Source: an uncultured bacterium
GTDB taxonomy: Bacteria > Atribacterota > Atribacteria > Atribacterales > Caldatribacteriaceae
Length of the DNA stretch: 64,000 bases
NCBI GenBank assembly: GCA_937139415.1
Contig: CAKZPS010000011.1
Span: forward strand, 39,656-103,655
Direction: 5' to 3'
Made by a program: the position numbers and the translations under genes. The notes beneath the pieces are model-generated. The model did no database searches, was not told the DNA's origin, and was given only the letters and a program-made list of their open reading frames with translations. This document shows positions 26,416-35,539 of the stretch, piece after piece (positions within the stretch are counted from its first letter, which is position 1; each line of letters opens with the position of its first letter).

Positions 26416-27180
26416 ATGGACTGGAAAGCCATTCTTTTAGGAAGTATTCAAGGACTCACCGAATTTCTTCCCATTTCTTCTTCGGCGCATCTCATTTTTC
26501 TCCATCGTTTTTTCTTTCAAGAAGAAGCAAGCCTTTGGTTTGATGTCCTACTCCACGGGGGAACCTGGTTTGCCGTTCTCATCTATCTTTTCCCCTCCTA
26601 TCGTCGCGTATGGAAAACACCCTCTCTCGTGGGAAACGTTCTCCTTGCCACCCTCCCTGCCGGCTTTCTCGGTTATCTTTTAGAAGAAATGGTCGAATCC
26701 TATTTCCGTAACCAACTCGTTTTGATTGCCTCGATTCTCATGGTTCTCGGCATCGTCTTCCTCTGGCAATTCCCCAAGGGCGACCGAACCCTGTCCTCTC
26801 TCAGTCCCTGGGAAGCACTCCTTGTGGGTAGCGCACAAGCCTTGGCGCTCTTCCCCGGGGTATCTCGTTCGGGAATCACCCTCATTGTGCTCCTTAGCCT
26901 TGGTTTCGAAAGGAGTGAAGCAGTGTTCTTTTCTTTCCTCCTCTCTATCACCACGATCGGCGGAGCTTTTCTCAAAGGTCTCTTCCACCTCGCCACGTTC
27001 CAGGAACCGTTCAACGCGGTGGAGATAGGAAGCGGTTTTGCGTCTGCCTTCTTGGTGGGGCTTTTGGCGTGCTTTGTTCTCCTCAAAACGGTCAGAGTTA
27101 AAGGCCTTCGACCCTTTGGATACTACCGCATCGTAGTAGGTGTGGGAATACTATTACTCCTCTTCTTGGTCAAAACATAA
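26416..27180 (+). CDS. uppP: Undecaprenyl-diphosphate phosphatase
   Basis: A 254-residue BacA-type membrane phosphatase that recycles the cell-wall lipid carrier. The signature GLTEFLPISSSAHL contains the catalytic Glu and Ser residues (Ala replaces the more common Gly before His), and the second motif is PGVSRSGITLIVLLSLGFERSEA. About eight hydrophobic helices. GGAGG precedes ATG 26416, which also matches the usual family start; a longer frame to 26356 overlaps the promoter. Confidence 0.96.
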   Translation: MDWKAILLGSIQGLTEFLPISSSAHLIFLHRFFFQEEASLWFDVLLHGGTWFAVLIYLFPSYRRVWKTPSLVGNVLLATLPAGFLGYLLEEMVESYFRNQLVLIASILMVLGIVFLWQFPKGDRTLSSLSPWEALLVGSAQALALFPGVSRSGITLIVLLSLGFERSEAVFFSFLLSITTIGGAFLKGLFHLATFQEPFNAVEIGSGFASAFLVGLLACFVLLKTVRVKGLRPFGYYRIVVGVGILLLLFLVKT

Positions 27181-27472
27181 TTTCTTCAAGAAGAATTTCA
27201 ATGCGTTCGCGGAGGATATTCTCTATTCGCCGGAATAACCACTCTGAATAGGTTGATACCGGCAACCAAACTTTAATTCTTCCGTCCTCGAAAACTACAT
27301 TGATACTCTCTTCAACTTCTGTTTCCCGAGTAACCGATTCCCGTAAGAAGCTGTTGAGCGCGTTAAAAGGCATGAAATAGAGTTCATAGGGGCTATCGAG
27401 TTCGTATTCCCAGTAAATATATACCGTTTCCTCATACCGATACGGTACCGGTTCTAACTTGAGACGAATCAT
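27170..27472 (-). CDS. Small acidic protein, unknown function
   Basis: A 100-residue protein, rich in Glu, Tyr and aromatic residues ([23 protein letters not shown]) with an amphipathic C-terminal helix ([21 protein letters not shown]). No family recognised. ATG 27472 makes an ATGA overlap with the LysE stop, which supports translation. The 3' end overlaps the convergent uppP end by 11 bases. Confidence 0.6.
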   Translation of the reverse strand: MIRLKLEPVPYRYEETVYIYWEYELDSPYELYFMPFNALNSFLRESVTRETEVEESINVVFEDGRIKVWLPVSTYSEWLFRRIENILRERIEILLEEIMF

Positions 27473-28104
27473 CGTATCACTCCAAGGGCAAAATAGGTTC
27501 CAAAGAAGAGGAGCAAAACACCACAAACCCCCACTAAGCCCTTGTAGAGAGAACGCGAAAAAATATTTTTTCCTCGATCGATGGTAAAGGAGACCGAACT
27601 ATACCACACGAGATCAGAGAGAATATGACCAATGAAAAAGGCCATAATGCCCCACAACCGAAAACGGCTGGCAGAGAGAACGAAACTCAAACCCACCGTA
27701 GCCCACCACATAAGCCAATAGGGATTAGAAATACTGGCGATAATCCCCTTGAGAACCAGATTTTCCTTGACCTCACCCTGGTCATTACGGGTACCGACGG
27801 ACAAAGTAGGTAGACTGCGGAGCATATCGATACCCAAATACACAAGAATGATTCCTCCTACGACCCCAATGACTTGATAGACCACCTGATGGGCGAATAC
27901 TTTTCCCAAACCTAACACCAAGGCAGTAACCATTCCCAACTCCAAAACGCCGTGGCCTGCCACCGTGAGCGGTCCTGCTTTATATCCCACTCGAAGGCTC
28001 CCCGAAAGGACTAAAGCGAGAAGGGGTCCGGGCATGAGCGCTCCCGAAAAACCAATGACAAAGGCACTACCGAAAATGGAAGCAATTTGTAATGCATCGG
28101 TCAT
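27469..28104 (-). CDS. LysE-family amino acid exporter
   Basis: A 211-residue membrane protein with about six helices. The family signature [27 protein letters not shown] is at residues about 18-45, and [15 protein letters not shown] is typical. It likely exports an amino acid. GAGGG lies upstream of ATG 28104, only 20 bases downstream of the ssrA 3' end, so it may be read through from the smpB-ssrA promoter. Confidence 0.9.
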   Translation of the reverse strand: MTDALQIASIFGSAFVIGFSGALMPGPLLALVLSGSLRVGYKAGPLTVAGHGVLELGMVTALVLGLGKVFAHQVVYQVIGVVGGIILVYLGIDMLRSLPTLSVGTRNDQGEVKENLVLKGIIASISNPYWLMWWATVGLSFVLSASRFRLWGIMAFFIGHILSDLVWYSSVSFTIDRGKNIFSRSLYKGLVGVCGVLLLFFGTYFALGVIR

Positions 28105-28124
28105 CTCGATCCCTCGTCACTTAC

Positions 28125-28473
28125 TGGTGGAGGCGGCGGGAGTTGAACCCGCGTCCAGAACTCAAGAAGGAGAAGAGCCTACGAGCGTAGCCTCAGATTC
28201 AATTCGTCTTCGCTCCTCCCTGAGGCCGGAGGTAGAGAAGACGCCCTCAGGAGTCTTTCGGTTTCCAGTACCTGAGGACTTCTGGAAACCTACCCTGCTC
28301 TCTTGCGCCCTTGAGACTTAGCAGGGATCAGTCTCAGGACGTGCCGCGTTTTACGCGGCAAGCGCCAATTCAGGTTCGGCGTTTATGTTTTTCCACCTTT
28401 TTTACGAGCCCCGGTGGAGACCTCGGCTCGCCTCTTATCCCTCAACAAGCCCTGTCGAAACCCTTACGCCCCC
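28125..28473 (-). ncRNA. ssrA: tmRNA (transfer-messenger RNA)
   Basis: One-piece tmRNA of 349 bases. The 5' end GGGGGCG (28473-28467) pairs with CGCCUCC before the 3' ACCA; both ends carry the conserved elements, namely AAGGGTTTCGACAGG after the 5' stem and GGTTCAAC-type T-arm near the 3' end (GCGGGTTCAACTCCCGC). CCA is encoded. The tag reading frame at 28383-28354 is AAC GCC GAA CCT GAA TTG GCG CTT GCC GCG, stop TAA 28353-28351, giving NAEPELALAA after the charged Ala; the exact resume codon could be one codon earlier. The stop sits in the loop of a GCCGCG/CGCGGC hairpin. smpB is 12 bases upstream. Confidence 0.97.
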
Positions 28474-28485
28474 AAATTCACAAGT

Positions 28486-28935
28486 CTACATCTTTTCCTT
28501 CACCGCTCGGCGGAGTTGTCGCTCTTCTTCTCTTTCTTGAATATCTTTGCGACGATCATACACCTTTTTGGGTTTCACCAAAGCGATTTCAACCTTCACC
28601 TTACCTCGTTCGTTAATATACACCCGCAAAGGAACAATAGTCAACCCTCGCTCGAGAGAACGTGATCCCCAACGGATAATTTCTCTCTTGTGCAACAATA
28701 ATTTCCTCGGCCTCTTGGGATCGTGGTTGCAAATGTTACCGTGATCGTAGGGTGCGATGTGCATATCGTAAATCCACATCTCCCCTTTCTCGACTTTGCC
28801 AAAACTCTGGTCAATGCTCGCTGCGTGGTTACGCAAGGATTTAATCTCTGTTCCCTGTAAAGCGATTCCCGCTTCCATGGTGTCCAAAACAGTATAGAGA
28901 TGACGCGCTTTTCGATTTTCAGCAATAATTTTCAT
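28486..28935 (-). CDS. smpB: SsrA-binding protein SmpB
   Basis: A 149-residue tmRNA partner that brings tmRNA to stalled ribosomes. It has the standard start KIIAENRKARHLYTVLDTMEAGI, ALQGTEIKSLR, the FGKVEKGEMWIYDMHIAPY core and a basic C-terminal tail (KVYDRRKDIQEREEERQLRRAVKEKM) that enters the mRNA channel. ATG 28935 (MKIIAEN) is preferred over two closely spaced upstream ATGs; no strong SD is adjacent. It is immediately followed by its RNA, ssrA. Confidence 0.97.
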   Translation of the reverse strand: MKIIAENRKARHLYTVLDTMEAGIALQGTEIKSLRNHAASIDQSFGKVEKGEMWIYDMHIAPYDHGNICNHDPKRPRKLLLHKREIIRWGSRSLERGLTIVPLRVYINERGKVKVEIALVKPKKVYDRRKDIQEREEERQLRRAVKEKM

Positions 28936-28989
28936 GATCATGATAATCAAAACCCCAAAGTGAGGACAAAATTCCTCCCAGCCTAACCA

Positions 28990-29018
28990 ATACTACTTAC
29001 CTTTCTAAGCATTGTCAA
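28990..29018 (-). promoter_or_regulatory. Promoter of smpB-ssrA
   Basis: On the minus strand TTGACA (29018-29013) and TAGTAT (28995-28990) are exactly 17 bases apart. Transcription would begin near 28983, about 48 bases before smpB, and can run on into ssrA and lysE since no terminator is seen between them. Confidence 0.75.
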
Positions 29019-29108
29019 CTCCTACCGCAAGGGAGATCACCATAGTTCGCTCAAAATCTATTCTCTCGGCTCCACAAAAAGGGCAACACTTACTCTACAG
29101 ACTTTCTC

Positions 29109-29996
29109 CTAAAAGGCACGGGGAGGAAAACGCTTGCGGTAGTAATTCCGCAAAACAATGGATAAAGAGTTCAAGGAGATGGTCACCGCCAAAAGAACGA
29201 TAATCGCCGCTGCAGCATTGGCATGAAAAGCCTTTTGAGGCCGAGAAACCCAATTGAAAATTTGAATGGGGAGGGTAGTGAAAGGATCAAGAATTCCTCG
29301 CGGGAGAAAAGCAACAAAGGTGAGAGCACCGACCATGATAAGTGGAGCCGCTTCACCGATCGCTCGGGAGATGGTCAAAATGACACCGGTTAAAATCCCT
29401 GGAAAGGCCAGGGGGAGAACGTGGTCTTTAGTCACTTGCCAACGAGTGGCCCCCAAAGAAAACGCTGCTTCACGAAGAGAGGGAGGAACAGCACGGATAC
29501 TCTCCCTGGTCGAGATAATCACAATGGGAAGGACAAGTAGAGCCAAGGTGAGCGCTCCTGCCAAGAGACTCCGTCCCAAACGCATCGTCCGCACAAAAAG
29601 CTCAAGACCCAATATACCATAAATGATGGAAGGAACCCCTCCCAGAGTGGAGATGCTCAATTCGATAACCGAGCTCAACCAATTTCTGGTAGCGTATTCC
29701 TCAAGATATACACCCGCTCCAACACCTATGGGAACAGCCACCAACACGGTAATCAAGGTCACATAAATACTTCCTACAAAAGCAGAGAAGATTCCTGCTT
29801 TTTCTGGGTGACGAGAGGGAAAATTCCGCAAGAATTGCCAATTCAAACGGGGAACGCCATCAAAAGCAATATCGATGAGAAGGGTAAAAAGAGCGGCGAG
29901 AGAGAGAAAGAGGGCAACCAGCGCCAAAGCCAAAAATATTCTTTCCCGCCAATAACGACGAAAAATTGGAGCAACCATTTGCGAAGTCTTCTTCAC
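29109..29996 (-). CDS. pstA: Phosphate ABC transporter permease PstA
   Basis: A 295-residue permease with six helices. The EAA-like loop is [27 protein letters not shown], and [12 protein letters not shown] and [16 protein letters not shown] motifs ([15 protein letters not shown]) are characteristic of PstA. It overlaps pstC by 4 bases. No pstB follows: the next gene is smpB behind its own promoter, so the ATPase must be encoded elsewhere. Confidence 0.95.
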   Translation of the reverse strand: MKKTSQMVAPIFRRYWRERIFLALALVALFLSLAALFTLLIDIAFDGVPRLNWQFLRNFPSRHPEKAGIFSAFVGSIYVTLITVLVAVPIGVGAGVYLEEYATRNWLSSVIELSISTLGGVPSIIYGILGLELFVRTMRLGRSLLAGALTLALLVLPIVIISTRESIRAVPPSLREAAFSLGATRWQVTKDHVLPLAFPGILTGVILTISRAIGEAAPLIMVGALTFVAFLPRGILDPFTTLPIQIFNWVSRPQKAFHANAAAAIIVLLAVTISLNSLSIVLRNYYRKRFPPRAF

Positions 29997-30922
29997 TGGT
30001 ATCGCTCCCGAAAACGCTCACGCAATTTTTGCGCCACAAGGTTGAGCAAGAAAGTAATCAAAAAGAGCACCAAGCCCACCGCAAAAATGGTCTTGTACTC
30101 TAAACTCCCCGTGGGGGTATCACCCATGCTGATCTGCGCAATGAATGCAGTCATGGTTTGAATAGGAACTAAAGGATTAAGAGTAAGCTGGGGCATCTGG
30201 CCAGCAGCAATAGCCACAAGCATTGTTTCCCCTACTGCTCGCGACATACCCAAAATGAGGGAAGCAGTCACCCCAGAGAAGGCAGCAGGAAAAACCACCT
30301 TCACCGACACCTCAAACTTGGTTGAACCAAGAGCATACCCTGCTTCTCGTAAGCTCTGCGGTACTGCATGCATGGCGTCTTCGCTCAGAGAAGAAACAAT
30401 AGGCAAAATCATAATACCCATAACGATGCCAGGTGAGAGAGCGTTAAAACCTGCAACCGAAGGGATAATCCTCCGTAAAAGAGGCGTAACAAAAAGGAGG
30501 GCAAAGTAACCGTACACCACCGTAGGGATACCTGCGAGGACTTCAAGAATTGGCTTTACCACTTGCCGCACTCGGGGTGGAGCGTATTCACTGAGGAAAA
30601 TGGCAACCAAGATTCCCAAGGGCGTAGCCACCAAAAGAGCGATCAGAGTAACGAGAAGAGTTCCCACAAGAAGCGGTAAAATGCCAAAATGCTTTTCATA
30701 AAAGAGCGGAGTCCATTGAACGTCAGTGAGAAATTTGAGGATGGGAACCTCGGCAAAAAACTGCACCGCTTCAAAGAGGAGAACGGCAATAATTCCCAGA
30801 GTCGTAAAAACCGAAACCAAACTGAAAAGGAGGAACAGGAAACGTACCCTTTTTTCCTGTGTTTGCGCTCTCTTTAGAGCTTTCCTTCTTTGTGAATGCA
30901 AAGAAGTACCCTTCTGAACCAT
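29993..30922 (-). CDS. pstC: Phosphate ABC transporter permease PstC
   Basis: A permease of about 309 residues with six helices. Diagnostic segments are [53 protein letters not shown] and [20 protein letters not shown] 30922 (MVQKGTS) is the most plausible start but has no SD and lies inside the 3' arm of a 16-base-pair hairpin; the frame is open up to ATG 31042, which would overlap pstS by 65 bases. Confidence 0.93.
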   Translation of the reverse strand: MVQKGTSLHSQRRKALKRAQTQEKRVRFLFLLFSLVSVFTTLGIIAVLLFEAVQFFAEVPILKFLTDVQWTPLFYEKHFGILPLLVGTLLVTLIALLVATPLGILVAIFLSEYAPPRVRQVVKPILEVLAGIPTVVYGYFALLFVTPLLRRIIPSVAGFNALSPGIVMGIMILPIVSSLSEDAMHAVPQSLREAGYALGSTKFEVSVKVVFPAAFSGVTASLILGMSRAVGETMLVAIAAGQMPQLTLNPLVPIQTMTAFIAQISMGDTPTGSLEYKTIFAVGLVLFLITFLLNLVAQKLRERFRERYQ

Positions 30923-30942
30923 CCATGATGGTTCAGAAGGGT
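30908..30942 (-). repeat. Perfect 16-bp hairpin at the pstS-pstC junction
   Basis: ACCCTTCTGAACCATC (30908-30923) is the exact reverse complement of 30927-30942, leaving a 3-base loop. No T-run follows. The candidate pstC start codon (30922-30920) lies in the stem. A second, 8-base-pair stem (CTTCTTTG/CAAAGAAG) follows a few tens of bases into pstC. It probably stabilises pstS mRNA and limits pstC translation. Confidence 0.75.
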
Positions 30943-30977
30943 CAGTAGCACTATTTTTTTCAAAATTGGGAGAGGAA

Positions 30978-31988
30978 TTAATTCGCTTCTCTTTCCAGGA
31001 GTTCTTCAATTGACACACCGGGTGTAGCGCCTTTTCCTCCAAAGATAGACCCTGTCTTTCTCGCTTTCAATCGCTCCAAAGCCAGTTCGTACGCTCTTTC
31101 GGGGAGAGGAACGTATCCCACTTCTTGAGCTAAGGAACGAGCATTCTCAAGGTAAAAAGTAACGAATTTTTGAACCTCTTCGCGAGCTAAACTCTTGGCG
31201 CTCACGTAAATGAATAACGGCCGCGCCAAGGGTTGATATGTTCCTTGCAAAACATTTTCGGGAGTAGGAGCAAAAGGACCTTTTCCGTCTTCATCTTTTT
31301 CATTATCAATCAAAACCGCTTTCAGGGTATCTTGGTTTTCCAAGTAGTAAGCAACTCCGAAATACCCTAAGGCGTACTTATCTTGCGCAATTCCCTGTAC
31401 CAGCACATTATCATCCTCACTGGCAATATAGTCTCCACGGCTCTTCCCTGCTTCTCCTACAACTGCTTCGGTGAAATACTCAAAAGTCCCCGAATCAACT
31501 CCAGGTCCAAAGAGATTGATCTTTTCTTTCGGCCATCCGGCACGAAGGTCAGCCCAGGTAAAAGACTTCCCCTGCGCTTCCGGTTCCCAGATTTTCTTCA
31601 GTTCGGAAACGGTCAAATAATCCACCCAATTATTTTGGTTATTGACCACCACTGCTAAAGCATCGTACGCCACCGGCAATTCGACAAAATCAATATTGTT
31701 TCCCTTACACGCTTCTATCTCGGAAGATTTAATGGGACGCGATGCGTCATTGATGTCCGTCTCGCCGCGGGAAAACTTCTTGAAACCCCCACCGGTACCG
31801 GAAATGCCTACCATTACCTTCACGTCAGGATAGACACTCTGAAACTCTTCGGCCACCGCCTCAGTAATCGGGTACACGGTGCTCGATCCATCGATCTGGA
31901 TAATTTTTTCCTGCGCCCCTACTCCCGAGGCCATCAAGAAGAGAAACATGGCGCCAAGGAGAACCATCCAACCACTTCTTTTACTCAT
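30978..31988 (-). CDS. pstS: Phosphate-binding protein PstS
   Basis: A 336-residue periplasmic phosphate receptor. Signal peptide [22 protein letters not shown] with cleavage near GAQE. Phosphate-site motifs are [48 protein letters not shown] and [14 protein letters not shown]. First gene of pstSCA. A candidate PhoB/PhoP-type direct repeat lies upstream. Confidence 0.96.
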   Translation of the reverse strand: MSKRSGWMVLLGAMFLFLMASGVGAQEKIIQIDGSSTVYPITEAVAEEFQSVYPDVKVMVGISGTGGGFKKFSRGETDINDASRPIKSSEIEACKGNNIDFVELPVAYDALAVVVNNQNNWVDYLTVSELKKIWEPEAQGKSFTWADLRAGWPKEKINLFGPGVDSGTFEYFTEAVVGEAGKSRGDYIASEDDNVLVQGIAQDKYALGYFGVAYYLENQDTLKAVLIDNEKDEDGKGPFAPTPENVLQGTYQPLARPLFIYVSAKSLAREEVQKFVTFYLENARSLAQEVGYVPLPERAYELALERLKARKTGSIFGGKGATPGVSIEELLEREAN

Positions 31989-32049
31989 TTTCTTCGCCCC
32001 TTTCTTAAAGTATAAAACAATCTTGCCCTATTGTTCCAGAGAACGGACA

Positions 32050-32082
32050 AAAAAATTTTAAGCTACGATTAAAAAATCTTAA
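32050..32082 (-). promoter_or_regulatory. Candidate Pho-box direct repeat upstream of pstS
   Basis: On the minus strand TTAAGATTTTTT (32082-32071) and TTAAAATTTTTT (32061-32050) repeat with a 21-base period, two helical turns, 62 bases or more upstream of pstS. Response regulators of the PhoB/PhoP type bind such direct repeats. A TATACT-like -10 (TTTTATACTTT) lies closer to the gene. The repeats are AT-rich, so chance is possible. The rest of 31989-32191 shows nothing else I can support. Confidence 0.4.
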
Positions 32083-32191
32083 CAATGAATACGCCGTAAA
32101 AGAGCTACTTTCGCAAGATGAAGCGAGGAAACCCTGAACCAATTCGAGAGAAAAACGAGCATCCGTAGAAAAGAAAAACCCGCTGAGAATG

Positions 32192-33214
32192 TTACTCGAT
32201 CAAAAAATCATGGGTGTTTTCTGAGAGCACATTCTCTTCCCACCGAATTGAACTTTCCGATCCCTGCACCACTCCTACAGAATGGTTCTCGATGCGATTC
32301 CTACAGAAAGCTCCTTGACCCTCACGAGAGATCAAAATTCCCCCCAAGGAATTTTCCTCAACGGTACTGTTCCTCACTTCTCCAAAGGCTCCCCGCGCAA
32401 GACTTATTCCCCAAGCATTCTCACGAAAAACAGAGTGATCGATAACCGCCCTTCCTCCTCGACGTACGAAAACACCTTCTCGTCCATTGCGGAAAAAGAG
32501 TGACCTCTCTACGACCACTTGAGCCCCTTTTTCCACCACCATTCCTGCTCCTTCATTTTCGGCAAAAACACAACGACGAAAGAGGGCTTGGGCGCCTCTT
32601 GCCACTACTACCCCGTTCCCCATCCAACTCATTTTTTCCTGCACTCCCCCGATAAAGGCACAGCCTACAAATTCAACCCTACCGCCCAAAACGAGTACCA
32701 CATTCCCCTTCTGTTTTCCTCGATGGAAAAAGGTAATCCCCTCCACTCTACCCTCTTCCACCCCTTCAAAACGTACCGCCTCCCCCTCATTCACCACTAC
32801 GGTGAGACGTTCCTCACCCCGGAGATGGAAGAACGCCGAGGTAAAACTACCACGAGAAAAGAGATGCTCTCCCGGGTGGAGAAACAAGGTCCCTTTTGCC
32901 GAAGGGAAGCTAAACTCTTGCTCGGGGAGGAGAGGATGAACCGGAGCAAAAGAGGCGACAGGTTCACTCTTCTTTACCCGAAGATGCATATCCCTTTTCT
33001 TCTCCTTCTCACGAAAACGAATAGTGCCCAGAAAAATTTTCCCCCGCGAGGGAGCGTATACTTCAAAAGTCCACCACGGTCCTACCTGTTCTACAAGCTG
33101 AACAAAGGGAGGGAGAAGCTCTAAGCGAGCTTCACTCAATCCATCGAAAGTGATCTCCGCTTTTTGAGCGATATCGAGTAAAAGTGATTTTCCGTCTTCA
33201 AACTGTACAACCAT
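32192..33214 (-). CDS. Right-handed beta-helix protein linked to TerY triad
   Basis: A 340-residue protein without signal peptide. The first about 130 residues form a beta-rich domain (MVVQFEDGKSLLLDIAQKAE). The rest is a run of about 20-24-residue parallel beta-helix rungs, for example GNGVVVARGAQALFRRCVFAE, GAGMVVEKGAQVVVERSLFF and GREGVFVRRGGRAVIDHSVF, as in pectate-lyase-like or NosD/CASH repeats. GGAGG nine bases before ATG 33214 fixes the start; the gene overlaps the kinase gene by 17 bases, so it belongs to the same operon. Cytoplasmic location is expected. Function unknown; it may be a kinase substrate or scaffold. Confidence 0.8.
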   Translation of the reverse strand: MVVQFEDGKSLLLDIAQKAEITFDGLSEARLELLPPFVQLVEQVGPWWTFEVYAPSRGKIFLGTIRFREKEKKRDMHLRVKKSEPVASFAPVHPLLPEQEFSFPSAKGTLFLHPGEHLFSRGSFTSAFFHLRGEERLTVVVNEGEAVRFEGVEEGRVEGITFFHRGKQKGNVVLVLGGRVEFVGCAFIGGVQEKMSWMGNGVVVARGAQALFRRCVFAENEGAGMVVEKGAQVVVERSLFFRNGREGVFVRRGGRAVIDHSVFRENAWGISLARGAFGEVRNSTVEENSLGGILISREGQGAFCRNRIENHSVGVVQGSESSIRWEENVLSENTHDFLIE

Positions 33215-34565
33215 CTTCTTTAACCTCCAAGAAATACCCCCCAAAATCGAGGAGCATACCCCGCTCAAGAAGGATTTCTTCTCCTTCTTCTAAGTACCCC
33301 GAAGAACCAAAAGGGGAGAGCCATTCAATCCTCCTCGTAGAGAGATTGCGAAAAGAATAGCCCTTTTCGCGCCAGAGTATTTCTCCGAAAATATCTTGAC
33401 ACCTTTCCTGGAACATTTTTCCCACCACCTGAAAACGATGTCCCAAAACTACTTCCCCACGAGAAGCAGCAACTTCACTACTCCGTTCTCCATACAATCT
33501 TCCTAAAAGCGGGTAGGGAAACTCGACTCTCTTCCCGCAAAAGGGGCAACGCCGCAGGAAGAAAGGAAGCCAATAAGGGTAGAAAAAATATTGGGTACAT
33601 TGCTTACAACGCCATACGGTGAAGAAAGAAAAGAGAAGTGCCTGTTCCCATTCCCGAGCCAATGGTCTTCGTTCAGGCACGAACAATCCCTCAAGAAAAC
33701 TCCGCTCCACCAAATGTCGCAAAAAAGGAGGGAACATGGAGTAACTCAAAACTCCCCGACGAAAGAGCGGTCTCCCCAAAAAGAGAGGACGATGGCGGAA
33801 ATCAAAAGGATGCTCACTAAAGAGTGCCTGTTCTCCCCAGCCAATTTTCTCGTCTCTCTCCTCATCCTCAGGATCATAGCAAATGAGGGGCTGGAGAGGA
33901 TTACGAAAGAGAAGCGTGTGAAAAATGAGCACGGCGAGACTGTGTCGGTCGGTCTTTTCGTTAGGGGTGGCAAAGCCACGGATAACTTCAGGAGCCATGA
34001 AAGGCATCATTCCTGCCACCTGAGGGGGTAAAAACCCCGGTACCACCAATCCGTCTAAATCGATGAGTACCGAACGACCATTCTTGAGATCGACGAGAAA
34101 ATTCTTGAAATGTAAATCGGCATGGGCGCATCCCTTGCCGTGGAGAACAGCAACGGTTTTGGCCAGCGAATGGGCTACTTGAAGGTAATGAAGCCAATTG
34201 GCGCCTCTCTCTACTGCTCTTTTGAATTCCCGAGGGCTGAATACTACATCTACAAGTTCCTGAAAGGGAGGACAAGGCACTTTTCTCGTCACTACCCCGA
34301 TTTTTCTTCTCCCCTCCAATTCTTTCACCAAAGCTAAAGGCCAACACAAGAGCTTGGTATCCTCACCTAAATTCCTTCCCAAAAAGAGCACTTTTTCCAG
34401 CATTTTCTCCTTATCTTGAGGGAGCATTCGATCGTGATATACCTTGACCACAAATTGACCGCACCGGCTGAAATAAACCTCTCCCTCCCCTCCCATAAAG
34501 GCGGGACCTTCTACTTCAAGACGCTTGGGGATATCGGGAAATGGAGAAACAGTACGAACCTTCAT
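33198..34565 (-). CDS. TerY-P-triad-type protein kinase with zinc ribbon
   Basis: A 455-residue Ser/Thr-kinase-like protein. Kinase features: Gly-loop GGEGEVY (25-31), Lys41, catalytic HADLHFKNFL (148-157), metal-binding IDLDG in place of DFG (168-172) and MAPE (190-193). A four-Cys zinc ribbon follows (Cys320, 323, 340, 343), then a beta-rich C-terminal region (about 370-450, RNLSTRRIEWLSPFG, GEEILLERGMLLDFGG) that resembles an FHA domain. Overlaps PP2C by 4 bases. Kinases with C-terminal zinc ribbons are the third member of the TerY phosphorylation triad, supporting a reversible phosphorylation switch with the phosphatase upstream. Confidence 0.88.
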   Translation of the reverse strand: MKVRTVSPFPDIPKRLEVEGPAFMGGEGEVYFSRCGQFVVKVYHDRMLPQDKEKMLEKVLFLGRNLGEDTKLLCWPLALVKELEGRRKIGVVTRKVPCPPFQELVDVVFSPREFKRAVERGANWLHYLQVAHSLAKTVAVLHGKGCAHADLHFKNFLVDLKNGRSVLIDLDGLVVPGFLPPQVAGMMPFMAPEVIRGFATPNEKTDRHSLAVLIFHTLLFRNPLQPLICYDPEDEERDEKIGWGEQALFSEHPFDFRHRPLFLGRPLFRRGVLSYSMFPPFLRHLVERSFLEGLFVPERRPLAREWEQALLFSFFTVWRCKQCTQYFFYPYWLPFFLRRCPFCGKRVEFPYPLLGRLYGERSSEVAASRGEVVLGHRFQVVGKMFQERCQDIFGEILWREKGYSFRNLSTRRIEWLSPFGSSGYLEEGEEILLERGMLLDFGGYFLEVKEDGCTV

Positions 34566-35536
34566 CGGTATAACGCGAGGAGCGTCCGGTCATCAAAACT
34601 TGCCGGAGCCTTATAATGACCGAGCCAATCTACCAATCGGCAAGCTACCACTTCTTCGTTTTTAAATCGCTTAAGTTCTTTCACGATATCACTCCCAAAA
34701 CGATGTAAGAGATCGTGAGGAGGACCGTACAAACAGTCATCGGCAACACCGTCGGTCATGAGCAACACCGCCTTAGTATCAACATGCCAAGTGAAATGAG
34801 CTACTTGGTACCATTCCTGCCAGTTGGACTGGGTGAGCACCGCCGTTTCACCCACCTCAAACTCTCTTCCTACCACCACCGGCCGACTCTCCTTACGAGT
34901 TACTTCGAGAATCAATCCATCTCCCAGCTGAAAAGCGACTCCCTTTTTGGAAGAGGTATGGAAGAGAACCCCAAGAAGCGTAGTAGCTAACGTACCCGGC
35001 GAACAGTTTTCCTTTTGAGCAATTCCCAAAAGGAAACGGTGAGTCTTCTCAAAGGCGTTTGTAACCCACGCTATGCATTCTTTCTCGTCGATCGGATGAG
35101 CACTTTCTTTATATTTCACCGGTCGATACCACGATAAGGTTCCCACTCCTTCGCCGACCACAGGAAAGGAAAGAGAGAGATCGTGTCCTCGAGGTCGACG
35201 TCTCTCGAAAAGGATGGTTTCCCCTTCTTCAACGGACAACATAGAGAGAAGCTCCTCAGCAAAGAAAGCGACGGCCAAGGTCGCTCCCCATCCCCCCAAC
35301 CGGGCTGAACCCACACCATCGGCAACGAGGAGCAGTAACCAATCCCCCCTGGAACGGATGAGAAAACAATCCTCCCTCCCTTTCCCATCCCGGAGGTGGA
35401 GTTTTCCAATGGCACTCGCTCCCACAAAGGAGAACCCGTTCCTCCTCCCAAAGCCGGCACTCCAATCGGGGTGAGTGGAAAAGGCCAAAGAAACGATACG
35501 ATCTCCTACGATGAAACCGCTAGAAATTACCTTCAC
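34562..35536 (-). CDS. PP2C-type protein phosphatase of TerY triad
   Basis: A 324-residue PPM/PP2C phosphatase. Metal and catalytic motifs: GREDCFLI, LLVADGVGSARLGGWGA, PGTLATTLLGVLF, LMTDGVADD and DDRTLLAL near the C-terminus. No membrane or sensor domain, so it acts in the cytoplasm, presumably removing phosphates placed by the downstream kinase. GTG 35536 starts just after the terY stop (3-base gap); the end overlaps the kinase gene in an ATGA. Confidence 0.9.
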   Translation of the reverse strand: MKVISSGFIVGDRIVSLAFSTHPDWSAGFGRRNGFSFVGASAIGKLHLRDGKGREDCFLIRSRGDWLLLLVADGVGSARLGGWGATLAVAFFAEELLSMLSVEEGETILFERRRPRGHDLSLSFPVVGEGVGTLSWYRPVKYKESAHPIDEKECIAWVTNAFEKTHRFLLGIAQKENCSPGTLATTLLGVLFHTSSKKGVAFQLGDGLILEVTRKESRPVVVGREFEVGETAVLTQSNWQEWYQVAHFTWHVDTKAVLLMTDGVADDCLYGPPHDLLHRFGSDIVKELKRFKNEEVVACRLVDWLGHYKAPASFDDRTLLALYR

Positions 35537-35539
35537 CCC

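Noticed and set aside
30923..31042. A longer PstC N-terminus starting at ATG 31042
   Set aside because: It would overlap pstS by 65 bases and add a non-conserved hydrophilic tail; kept only as an alternative.
32150..32191. Possible terminator after the beta-helix gene
   Set aside because: There is a T-rich stretch on the minus strand but no convincing stem in front of it.
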